From an uncultured bacterium (GTDB taxonomy: Bacteria > Planctomycetota > GCA-002687715), in NCBI GenBank assembly GCA_902826835.1, contig CADEGH010000017.1, forward strand, positions 1 to 64,000: DNA of 64,000 nucleotides. Reading direction: 5' to 3'. Numbering within the stretch: position 1 is the stretch's first letter; each line of letters starts with the position of its first letter. A model generated the notes under the pieces. That model was not told the origin of the DNA. It was given only the letters and a program-made list of their open reading frames with translations, and ran no database searches. Below are positions 1-8,400 of this stretch, piece by piece. A program made the position numbers and the translations under genes.

Positions 1-1
1 C

Positions 2-592
2 GCCACTCATCGAAAGTCAGCCAGCAAACTCTCGAATCATTCTGCGGAATGTAGGTTGCAGTCCCGAGTTCACGAGGTTTGGGCGCGGTTTTTTGGGTCG
101 TCGATGAAGGATGATCTGCGGTACACGCCTTCGGATTGTTTCGAGACGTTTCCGTTTCCGGAGCATTGGGAGAGTCGGGCGGACTTGGAGGCAGTGGGGA
201 GGGAGTATTACGAGTTTCGGGCGGCGTTGATGGTCAAGAACGACGAGGGGCTGACCAAGACTTACAACCGGTTTCATGATCCCGACGAGGCTTCGCCCGA
301 GATCGTGCGGCTCCGGGCACTCCACCTCGCGATGGATCGGGCCGTGATTATCGCCTACGGCTGGTCCGACCTCTCCCTCACCCCGACCTTCCTCCTCGAC
401 TACGACGACCCCGATTCCGACTCCCGCAAGAAGCCCTATCGCCTCCGCTACCAGGACCCCCTCCAATCCCTCCTCCTCTCCCGCCTCCTCGCCCTCAACT
501 CCAGTCGTTCCCAGCCCAAGCCATCGAATCCACGAGCCTCGACCAAGCCGGCGCGACGTAAGCCGCCGGACGATACCGGAGACCTCTTCTGA
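2..592 (+). CDS. drmMI: C-terminal part of a type IIG/Eco57I-like N6-adenine DNA methyltransferase, probable DrmMI (partial)
   Basis: The gene runs off the left edge; the frame is open from base 2 to the TGA at 590-592. The visible protein is the C-terminal target-recognition end of large Eco57I-type methyltransferases: it contains VHEVWARFFGSS, LRYTPSDCFETFPFP and a late MDRAVIIAYGWSD stretch, all typical of this family. The catalytic NPPY motif would lie outside the window. About 4.8 kb downstream on the same strand are drmA-drmB-drmC, so the likely role is the host-DNA methylase of a class 1 DISARM system (DrmMI); that assignment is by context. The first 18 codons do not look like the hydrophobic stretch normally found just before LQSR, and a stop (TAG at 52-54) closes the neighbouring frame, so a frameshift or small deletion near 30-56 is possible. 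Confidence 0.72.
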   Translation, partial: ATHRKSASKLSNHSAECRLQSRVHEVWARFFGSSMKDDLRYTPSDCFETFPFPEHWESRADLEAVGREYYEFRAALMVKNDEGLTKTYNRFHDPDEASPEIVRLRALHLAMDRAVIIAYGWSDLSLTPTFLLDYDDPDSDSRKKPYRLRYQDPLQSLLLSRLLALNSSRSQPKPSNPRASTKPARRKPPDDTGDLF

Positions 593-593
593 T

Positions 594-776
594 GTGAGTC
601 CCAAGCACAAGAAGTACAAACAAGCGGAGTTCTTGATCCACCCCGACTTCCCGATCGAGCTCATCGAGAGGGTGGGGGTGCAGTCAACCGCCATCGCCGA
701 GAGAGTCGAGGAGATCTGGAAGAGGCGCCGAAGCTCGCGCCCCACGATCGAGGTCCTCCCCCAGTGGTATTATTGA
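594..776 (+). pseudogene. darT: C-terminal remnant of a DarT (DUF4433) DNA ADP-ribosyltransferase toxin
   Basis: This is a 60-codon open frame beginning at a GTG two bases after the methyltransferase stop. Its protein matches only the C-terminal end of DarT toxins: KQAEFLI, then FPIELIERVGV, and the terminal WYY. Full-length DarT is about 200 residues and modifies thymidine in single-stranded DNA using NAD+; the N-terminal NAD-binding part is absent here. The Glu at fragment residue 12 lies at about the same distance from the C-terminus as the catalytic Glu of characterised DarT, but alone it cannot make an enzyme. The gene sits 13 bases before darG, the usual toxin-antitoxin order. It is best read as a 5'-deleted toxin gene fused against the end of the preceding methyltransferase. 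Confidence 0.7.
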
Positions 777-789
777 TACGGACCACCCC

Positions 790-1833
790 ATGATCAGATA
801 CCTTCAAGGAGACCTACTAGCCGACGACGCCGAGGCGCTCGTGAACACGGTGAACTGCGTCGGCGTCATGGGCCGCGGAATCGCCCTGCAGTTTCGGCGC
901 AACTTCCCGGATAACTTCCGGGCCTACGAGGCCGCCTGCAAGCGGGGCGAGGTCGTACCCGGGCGCATGTTCGTCTATGCGACCGGGCGCCTGAGTCCTC
1001 CCCGCTTCATCGTCAACTTCCCGACCAAGCGCCACTGGAGAGGGGATTCCCTGCCCGAGGACATCGAAGCCGGGCTCGCAGCCCTGAAGGCTGAGATCCG
1101 AAGCCGGGTCATCCGATCGATCGCGATTCCGCCGCTAGGGTCTGGCCTGGGGGGACTCGATTGGACCGAAGTGCGACCACTCGTGGACGCCGCCTTGGCG
1201 TCGCTACCGAACGTCGAAATCCGCGTCTACGAACCTCGCCGATCCTCCGCCGTGCTCGCAGCACCGAGATTCCCTCCCAAGATGACGCCTGGTCGAGCAG
1301 CCCTGATAAGCCTCGTGTACCGCTACTTGTCCGGCCTCCTGGACACCTCGATCAGCCTGCTCGAAATCCACAAGCTCCTCTATTTCATGCAAGAGGCAGG
1401 CGAAGCGCTTCGCCTGAGGATCGTGAAAGCCGAGTACGGGCCCTACGCGGATAATCTGCGCCACGTGATGCAAGCCATCGAGGGCAGCTTCACCGCGGGC
1501 TACGGGGACGGAGGGGACAATCCGGACAAGCCCATCGATCTCCTGCCGGGCGCCGTGGCCGCCGCATCCGAGGTTTTGGCTCATCACCCCGCAACCAAGG
1601 CTCGACAAGACCGCGTCTCCGCCCTAGTCGACGGCTTCGAGTCGCCCTTCGGTCTAGAACTCCTTGCCACCGTTCATTGGGTCGCCACCCGCGAAGGTGC
1701 CAGCAGCCCCGCTTCCCTCGTTGACGCCACCTACGCCTGGAATCCCCGGAAACGCCAATTCTCCTCCGACCAGATCCGTCTCGCCGCCGACACCCTCCGC
1801 ACCCAAAACTGGCTCCCCGCCCCCTCATCCTGA
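790..1833 (+). CDS. darG: DarG-type macrodomain antitoxin (DNA ADP-ribosyl glycohydrolase)
   Basis: 347 residues, the full length of DarG. Residues 1 to about 150 form a macrodomain with the signature VNTVNCVGVMGRGIALQF followed by a glycine-rich PPLGSGLGGLDW loop; this domain removes ADP-ribose from thymidine in DNA. The second half (from about 170, containing LLEIHKLLYFMQEAGE and AEYGPYADNLRHV) is the DarG C-terminal domain, which binds and neutralises DarT in characterised pairs. The start is the ATG 13 bases after the DarT remnant. The gene looks intact while its toxin does not, so it is either an orphan antitoxin, perhaps countering DarT from phage or other elements, or awaiting decay. 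Family assignment is strong; present-day function is inferred. Confidence 0.88.
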   Translation: MIRYLQGDLLADDAEALVNTVNCVGVMGRGIALQFRRNFPDNFRAYEAACKRGEVVPGRMFVYATGRLSPPRFIVNFPTKRHWRGDSLPEDIEAGLAALKAEIRSRVIRSIAIPPLGSGLGGLDWTEVRPLVDAALASLPNVEIRVYEPRRSSAVLAAPRFPPKMTPGRAALISLVYRYLSGLLDTSISLLEIHKLLYFMQEAGEALRLRIVKAEYGPYADNLRHVMQAIEGSFTAGYGDGGDNPDKPIDLLPGAVAAASEVLAHHPATKARQDRVSALVDGFESPFGLELLATVHWVATREGASSPASLVDATYAWNPRKRQFSSDQIRLAADTLRTQNWLPAPSS

Positions 1834-2206
1834 GCCCGTGCACCCGCCCTCCAGACTCCACCGTCGGCCCAATCCACCGCAAGCACACTCCTCACAATCC
1901 GTAGACCAAGTAGCCCCACTGCTGGTCAGTAGCCTGGCTGAAGAGTCGGCGTCGCCCCATACAAGGGCAGTTGCAGTTTGCCTCCAGAAGCAGTTTCCGC
2001 CTGCCTCGAAGGCGAAGTCGCATATCCTCATGCACGGTTACTGCAACCGACTGTACGGCCGCAGGGTAGAGCGAATCCCCGGCCTAAGTGCCAACTCCGC
2101 AAAAGTCATTGGCCGGGAAGTCCGAGTCCCGCAGCCTACGCTTTGAGCTCCGAGCTGATAGAGTCCCACCGAAGCTGCCATCCGGAGAAATGGACCGTTC
2201 AGCAAC
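1834..2206 (+). other. Intergenic spacer with no recognisable gene
   Basis: 373 bases between darG and the PIN-GNAT gene. Short open frames cross it on both strands but none shows a known domain, a convincing ribosome-binding site or coding-like composition. It presumably carries the promoter of the next gene, since the neighbours look like separate cargo modules. Only a weak purine stretch (GGAGAAATGG) precedes the next ATG, about 15 bases upstream. No tRNA, CRISPR or transposon end was seen. Confidence 0.5.
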
Positions 2207-3661
2207 ATGAAGTTTCTCCTCGACACCAACATTTTCATCCCACTCGAACCCGTCACAGAAGCAAACCTGGCCTCGGCTACTACGGAAGCGGCAAAGCTGA
2301 GTCTCCTCATCAGCCTTGGGCAGCACATAGCATTTCTTCATCCCGCACAAGCTCACGACCTCTCCCGCGACCGCGATGTCGAGCGAGCGCAAGTGCGGCA
2401 GCGGTTGTTTCGCAAGTACCAACACCTTCCCGATCCACCGCCGATAACGGACAGCATTGAAGCGGAAATCGGAAAAGCTCCTCACGGTTCCAACGATTGG
2501 GTAGACAACAATCTTGTCGTTGCTCTCCTTGCGGACGCCATTGACTTCCTCGTGACCGAGGACAAAGGCCTCCGTCGCAAGTGCGTGCGTCTTGCGATTG
2601 GTGAGCGGGTATTGTCGCTTGACGAGGCAATTCGAATTCTCGGCGGGCCGCAAACTGGAGGCCCCCCACCCGCAGTCAAGGATGTGAAGCCTCATCGACT
2701 TTGCAAACAAGACAAGTTCTTCGACTCTTTCCGCGAGGATTACCCTGAATTCGACCAATGGTTCAAACGATGCTGCCTGGAGCACAGGCAAACTTGGGTA
2801 ATCGAAGGCGATTCCGGAATTGCCGCTCTCTGCATTGTCAAAGCTGATCCCGAGGGGCTGAGTTTTGGCCTGGGGTCGACTCCTCTGAAGATCTGCACTT
2901 TCAAGGTCTCTCCAAACCATAACGGTTTCAAGTACGGAGAACTACTTCTGAAGACAGTCCTGGAGCACTGCTTTCGCCATGACCATACTGGTGTCTTTTT
3001 GACCGTATTCGCGAAGCACGCACCCCTCCTCGAGCTGCTGTCCGAATTTGGTTTCCATAAGCAGCAAGAGCAGACGAAACGTGGAGAATTCGTATTGGCC
3101 AAGAACCTGGTTTCCCGCCCAGGCCTGAATGGCCTGGACTTTCACATTGAATACGGACCGCCACGATTCGACCATGACCGACCGTGGTATATGGTCCCCA
3201 TCCAGCCGCGCTACTCGGATGTTCTCTTTCCCGAATCCGCCCAGGATAAGTCGCTGTTTGCCGGCGAATTCGCCTTCGGAAATGCGATAAGAAAAGCCTA
3301 TCTCTGCCACTCATCGCATCGGCGCATAGAACCGGGCGACGTTCTTGCCTTTTACAGAACGAATCCGGGGACTCGTGGACTGATCGCCGTTGGAGTCGTG
3401 GAAGATACTCTGATCTCCTCTGACTCGAGCATTATAATGCGTGCAGTCGCACGTCGCACAGTTTACACGGCGCCGGAGGTCGAAAGGATGTGCCAGGGCC
3501 GCGGCGTACTCGCTATCCGTTTTCGTCAGGCGCGAGTGATCGACCCGACTGTCAGCTACCGTGCACTCAAGAGTGCTGGTGTGTTCACGCAAGCGCCGCA
3601 ATCCATCATGCGTATATCCCAGGGGGGCACCCAATGGCTAATCGACCACATCTCCGCGTAG
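2207..3661 (+). CDS. Three-domain PIN nuclease / GNAT acetyltransferase / PUA-like protein
   Basis: 484 residues. Residues 1 to about 145 look like a PIN-domain ribonuclease: MKFLLDTNIFI places the first acidic residue at Asp6, and further acids follow in SNDWVDN and LVTEDKG. Residues about 165-300 resemble a GNAT acyltransferase (KICTFKVSP strand, then FKYGELLLKTVLEHCF, the acyl-CoA loop/helix region, and ELLSEFGFHK). Residues about 310-484 form a PUA/EVE-like nucleic-acid-binding domain (RPWYMVPIQPRYSDVLFPE, then RRIEPGDVLAFYRT). Its end overlaps the next gene, an ASCH protein, by 28 bases, so the two are probably co-translated. It lies inside a DISARM locus, which suggests a toxin-like or RNA-targeting defence role, but no function is established. 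Its base composition is visibly less G+C-rich than drmA, suggesting horizontal acquisition. Confidence 0.75.
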   Translation: MKFLLDTNIFIPLEPVTEANLASATTEAAKLSLLISLGQHIAFLHPAQAHDLSRDRDVERAQVRQRLFRKYQHLPDPPPITDSIEAEIGKAPHGSNDWVDNNLVVALLADAIDFLVTEDKGLRRKCVRLAIGERVLSLDEAIRILGGPQTGGPPPAVKDVKPHRLCKQDKFFDSFREDYPEFDQWFKRCCLEHRQTWVIEGDSGIAALCIVKADPEGLSFGLGSTPLKICTFKVSPNHNGFKYGELLLKTVLEHCFRHDHTGVFLTVFAKHAPLLELLSEFGFHKQQEQTKRGEFVLAKNLVSRPGLNGLDFHIEYGPPRFDHDRPWYMVPIQPRYSDVLFPESAQDKSLFAGEFAFGNAIRKAYLCHSSHRRIEPGDVLAFYRTNPGTRGLIAVGVVEDTLISSDSSIIMRAVARRTVYTAPEVERMCQGRGVLAIRFRQARVIDPTVSYRALKSAGVFTQAPQSIMRISQGGTQWLIDHISA

Positions 3662-4059
3662 CGTTACTTGCCATTCATCCCGAGCACGCAGCCGCGATCC
3701 TCGATGGGCGGAAAACCGTCGAGTTCCGGAAACGCCGCTTCGCCACCGGAATCGACCATGTCTTGCTTTATGCTACTTTTCCCATGCAGAAGGTTGTCGG
3801 CTACTTCAAGATTTCGCATCTGGATCAGGGATCACCCGAGTCCATTTGGCGAAGACACGGACGGCGCGGAGCCGTGACGCGCGACCTCTTTCGCAGCTAC
3901 TATTCCGGGGCAGCGACCGCAGTCGCGATCGTCGTCGAGAGCGCCAAGACCTTCGAGAAGCCCATTCCGCTGCATGAGATCACGAAGTGCTCCAAGCCGC
4001 CCCAGAGCTTCGCGTACTTACCGATGGAAGCGACGAGTGGATTCGCTGATCTCGAATAA
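3634..4059 (+). CDS. ASCH-domain (PUA-like) protein
   Basis: 141 residues from the ATG at 3634, chosen because it follows a purine-rich AGGGGGG at close spacing and gives the canonical N-terminus. The sequence shows the ASCH fold pattern: LAIHPEHAAAILDGRKTVEFRKR, the conserved Lys/Glu-rich loop, then VLLYATFPMQKVVGYF and a late CSKPPQSFAYL. ASCH domains are compact PUA relatives that bind RNA or modified nucleotides. The start overlaps the end of the PIN-GNAT-PUA gene by 28 bases, so the two are likely one functional unit. The protein could act as the antitoxin or sensor partner of that gene, but this is inference from coupling. Confidence 0.8.
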   Translation: MANRPHLRVALLAIHPEHAAAILDGRKTVEFRKRRFATGIDHVLLYATFPMQKVVGYFKISHLDQGSPESIWRRHGRRGAVTRDLFRSYYSGAATAVAIVVESAKTFEKPIPLHEITKCSKPPQSFAYLPMEATSGFADLE

Positions 4060-4060
4060 T

Positions 4061-4909
4061 TCAAGTCAACAGAACACGAGACCTTCTCACCGCATGTTTC
4101 CTGGTTCCTTGCAGCAAATCCACGGCGGCTGTCACGGAATCAGGTCGATCGTCGTTGCCCAGGAAAGAGTCAACGAAACCCTCAATTGAGACCCTGCCCG
4201 GGCTGGGGCGAAAGGGCAGGGACAGATCCGATTCAAATCGGTCGGCCTGCAATTCTTGATCGGAGTCATCCGCCTTCTGAAGGTCGACGTCGACGATCCC
4301 ATCACCCTCGCAGAGGACGTGACCAAGCAGGATGTGGCCCAGCTCGTGGGCGAGGTGGAAGGCGAGCCACGCCGGAGCTTGGCGGCGCGAGGCGAGGATG
4401 ATGACCGGGCGGCCCGAGATCCAGGTCGCGAGTCCGTCGAATTGGCTCGACTCCGTGGGGTGGGTGCGAAATGGAAGGACAACGATTCCGTGACCCCACG
4501 CAAATTCGAGCAAGCTCTCGAGATCCACGGAGCGGGCGCGGGCCAGGATCAGCTTGCGAACATCCTCCGCCCTGAGGCGTCCGCCAAAGGCAGGTAGCCG
4601 CTCGAGTTGGGACACGAGCGTGGTGGCCGCGGTGACAGCTATTCGAACGGAGGCTCTGGCCTTCTTGGTACCGGCGGTGGTCGAGCGCTTGAATGCCAAG
4701 CCCCCGCTCAGGTCGAGCGAAAGCGGTTGCGCTGGATCGCGGAGGGCCCTGATGGTGAGGCCGAGATTTCTGGCCAGCGTGACCTCTGCAATCGCCAGGT
4801 TGGCTGGGTTGTCAGCAAGGCTATCGTCCCACCAGTCTGGCAAGAGCTTGGCTCTCACAAAACTTGGGGAGAGGCCCTCGGTGCGCAAGCGAGCATAGAG
4901 GCTTTTCAA
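4061..4909 (-). CDS. ImmA/IrrE-family zinc metallopeptidase, apparently C-terminally truncated
   Basis: 282 residues from a TTG start at 4909; an ATG is not available near the family's usual N-terminus (KSLYARLRTEGLSPSFVR). The N-terminal part up to about residue 70 has the LLPDWWDDSLA segment common to phage- and defence-associated ImmA/IrrE proteins. The zinc site is clear: AHELGHILLGH contains HExxH, with a later Glu in DSDQELQADRF as the third ligand region. Relatives with this N-terminus are usually about 370-400 residues; here the protein stops some 65 residues after the active site, and its stop lies one base from the stop of the convergent ASCH gene. It was probably shortened when the cargo blocks were joined. 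The likely role is cleavage of a repressor or antitoxin; the target is unknown. Confidence 0.75.
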   Translation of the reverse strand: MKSLYARLRTEGLSPSFVRAKLLPDWWDDSLADNPANLAIAEVTLARNLGLTIRALRDPAQPLSLDLSGGLAFKRSTTAGTKKARASVRIAVTAATTLVSQLERLPAFGGRLRAEDVRKLILARARSVDLESLLEFAWGHGIVVLPFRTHPTESSQFDGLATWISGRPVIILASRRQAPAWLAFHLAHELGHILLGHVLCEGDGIVDVDLQKADDSDQELQADRFESDLSLPFRPSPGRVSIEGFVDSFLGNDDRPDSVTAAVDLLQGTRKHAVRRSRVLLT

Positions 4910-5420
4910 GGCAAGCTTCGTGGTTCTGTCTCCGTCAGTGGCCCCTAAGTCTACCGAAGTCGGCGAGCGGGAATAGAGGTGAGGACGGTCAAACAGTCAG
5001 CCCTTACTGGGGGAGTGATGGCCAGGAGCCCCCGACGCTCGTTCCAGGTGAGCAGATGGACTTGACCTCGGCGCCTCACCCGAAGTCACTGCGAACCCGT
5101 CCGGCGCGCGTGCCATTGTCCACCGAGGGGGAGACATCAGCGGAGGGCCGGTGAAGGAACTTGGCAAATCCAATGCGCAACTTGGCGCTGGCGCACGATC
5201 TCCGTGAATCGCGGCGCGACCGCTCTCGGGTTTCCCAGTGGCGCAACTGCGCCATCGCTGCATGCCGAAACCGGCGCTCTCGGGATCGAGCGCTGGAGTA
5301 TGGAGGCAGCGACCGAGGCGTGGGGCCGAGACACGTTCAGTGGTCGAGAATCAGGGCGCACTGTCCCCCCATCCGGTAGACTGGCCGGCGTAAGAGATCG
5401 GCCAACCCCGGAGATCGCGA
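4910..5420 (+). other. Gene-poor spacer ahead of drmA
   Basis: 511 bases between the divergent ImmA/IrrE gene and drmA. The open frames here are short and show no family resemblance, so I do not call a gene. It should hold divergent promoters. CCCCGGAG lies 7-14 bases before the drmA ATG at 5421 and is a reasonable ribosome-binding site. No tRNA, terminal repeat or CRISPR repeat was recognised. Its length and lack of coding content are consistent with an integration boundary or eroded sequence. Confidence 0.5.
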
Positions 5421-8400
5421 ATGAAGATTGAGGATTCCCTGCCTACGGACCGAAGCCCGATGACCAGTGCTGACGTCCGGGGCCAGCTCGAGGAAGCGCT
5501 GCAACTGGATCTGGTGGGACCATGGGCAGAGCATCCATTGGAGCGGGAAGTCCTCCCCGATTCAGCCACTCCCTCTGCTTGGTATCTCACCGGATTTCTC
5601 ATGCCATCCGGGACGCCGCCGGAGTTGCGGGCGGATGCGGACGAGGACGAAGAACTCGGGGACGAACTTCCCGCGCAACCCGAGCTCTTCGAAGAATCCA
5701 CCGAGGAACGGCGGTCGGCCAAACGCGGGTTCTTCCCCTCGTCCATCGGGTTGAGCTGTCTCGTGCCCGAGGGCGACTGCACCCTCGCCGTGACCGCGCG
5801 CTGGGGAGAGTACGCGCCCACCGCCTCCACCGGCGCGGATGGGCTCGGCTATGGCGGCTGGCAGAGGACACCGTGCGAAGCTCGGGTCTTGGTCGCTCTG
5901 AAGTGCGGTAGCGACACCACCGTGGTCGCCCTGCCGGACTCGCGCGGGCTCGAAGTGCACGCCTTGAGCCGCCCGATCACCGGGGACGAACTGGACGGGC
6001 AACTCCAGGGTGGCGCCGCTTCGGTGTCCGTCTTCCTGGTCAATAGTCGCGCGACTGCGGACGAGCGCTCGGACCGGGAGACTGTTTTTCAGACCGAACT
6101 GCATTTGGAGACCGAGTCGGTTTTCTTGCCCCGACCGGATCTTCGCGGCGCGCGCTCCGAAACCTGGGACGAAAGTGTCGACGACCTCCACTACGCGGAC
6201 ACTCCGGAATACGCGACGGGCCACGGGGTCTCGGCGACTTGGGAAATGGCCGCCGATGGCACCTGCCGCCGGATCCGGACGACCTGGATCGGGAGGGCGG
6301 AAGTCGAGAAAACCGTGACCCCCTCCTTTCCCGCGGCCGAGCTCTCGATGGGTGAGCTTGGTAGCCTCCAGAGCGGGAGCGCCGTCCGATTGGCACTGCT
6401 GCCGCTGGTTGCGAGCTACCGGGATTGGATCGAACGTCAGGCCTCGCAGGCCACTGGCCTGCCCCCCGCGCGACGCCGCATCGCGGAAGCCTTGCTCGGA
6501 CACGCTCGTCATGCCGCCGCGCGCATCGAACACGGAATCACGGTGCTCTGCGAACGCCCCGATGCCCTCGATGCGTTCCGAGTCGCCAATCGTGCCGTCG
6601 CGGCTGCGCTCGCGAAGCGACTCCACGTTCGTGATCCCAAGTGGCACGCGTTCCAGCTCGCATTCGTTCTGCACTGCTTGCCCGAGTTGGTCGATCCCAA
6701 AGCGCCCACCCGTTCGATGGTTGATCTCCTCTTCTTTCCGACCGGAGGCGGAAAGACCGAGGCTTACCTGGGTTTGGCCGCGTTTACGATGGTGTGGCGC
6801 CGCCTCTGCCATTCGGGCGACGGAGGGCGAGCGGGAGCAGGTACCAGCGTGATCATGCGCTACACCTTGAGGCTCCTGACCCTCGACCAACTCGGCCGCG
6901 CCGCCGGGCTCGTGTGCGCCCTCGAACTCGAGCGTGAGCGAGACCCAGGGCGATACGGAACCTGGCCCTTCGAAATCGGCCTGTGGGTTGGCAGGGCGAC
7001 CACCCCCAATCACCTCGGCGCCAAAGGCGACGGTCGCTCCGACTCCGCGCGCGCCAGAGTCGTCCAATTCAAGAGCAACCCGAGGAACCGGCTCTCCCCC
7101 ATTCCTCTGGAAAACTGCCCCTGGTGCGGCTCCCTACTCGAAGCGGATAGCTTCGAGCTGCATCCGAATCACGATGCCCCGACTGACCTGAGGATTCACT
7201 GCCTCTCGCTCTACTGTGAATTTTCGGGGAGCCGACCCCTGCCAATCGTCGCCGTCGATGAGCCCCTCTACCGCAGGCTCCCGGCCTTCCTGATCGCGAC
7301 GGTCGACAAATTTGCGACCCTCCCCTGGGTGGGGGCGTCCGGTCTACTCCTCGGAGGCGCGGCGCGCTTCGACGACGACGGCTTCTACGGCCCCGCCACT
7401 CCCAAGCGGGGCCATTACCTCACTGCACCGCTGCCTCCTCCTGACCTCGTGATCCAAGACGAACTCCACCTCATTTCCGGACCGCTCGGCACGATGGCCG
7501 GTTTGTACGAAACCGCGATCGAAGCCCTTTGCCTTCGCAACGCCGCCAACGGGTTGGTCGGACCGAAGATCGTCGCGTCCACCGCCACGGTCCGCCAAGC
7601 CGCCAATCAGGTTCAGGCACTGTTCGGACGCGGATCGACCCGGGTATTCCCTCCTCCCGGACCGAATCGACGCGATTCCTTCTTTGCGCACACCCTGCCC
7701 GCGGCGACGACACCCGCGCGGCTCTACCTCGGTGTCGCCGCGCCCGGCCGCAATCCCAAGGTCGTGATGATGCGGGTCTGGTTGGCCCTGATGGGGGCTG
7801 CCCAACGTGCCTACGAGGAGTGTGCCGGCAGCCGAAACCCCGACAACCCGGCCGACCCCTACATGACTGTGCTCGGTTACTTCAACGCCCTGCGGGAACT
7901 CGGTGGCGCGCGGCGCATCCTCGAAGAGCAGGTGCAAAATACCCTCCGGGGTTACAGCAAGCGGCGGCGTGTGGGCGAGCGGGCCGGGCTGTTTCGCAAC
8001 CGCGAGGACCTCTCCGAAGTCCTCGAACTCACATCGCGGGTCCCAACCTCCAAGATCGCGGAAGCCAAGCGCCGGCTGGGCACACCGTTTCACGAGCCCA
8101 ACCCGGTGAGCAGCGCGATCGCCACGAACATGATCTCGGTCGGACTCGACATCCCACGACTTGGACTCATGGTGGTCTTCGGCCAGCCCAAGACTCACGC
8201 CGAGTACATTCAGGCCACGAGCCGCGTCGGCCGAGGTGCAGGAAAGCCGGGACTCGTGGTGTCGCTCCTCAACATTCATAAGCCGCGGGACCGCTCGCAC
8301 TATGAGCGGTTCCGCCACTATCACGAGACCTTTTACCGATCCGTGGAGGTCAGCAGCGCGACGCCCTTTTCCGCCCGCGCCCTCGATCGCGGCCTGGCTG

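Noticed and set aside
594-776. A stand-alone small gene
   Set aside because: The sequence matches only the C-terminal end of DarT and abuts the methyltransferase stop, so a remnant is the simpler reading.
5562-7067. Long antisense open frame opposite drmA, and similar long frames opposite recJ (13300-15003), guaB (26521-28287), the permease (36427-38310) and the pyruvate-kinase fusion (62056-63996)
   Set aside because: These are typical G+C-rich shadow frames: low-complexity Arg/Pro/Gly-rich proteins without domains, signals or ribosome-binding sites, lying wholly inside genes with clear family assignment.
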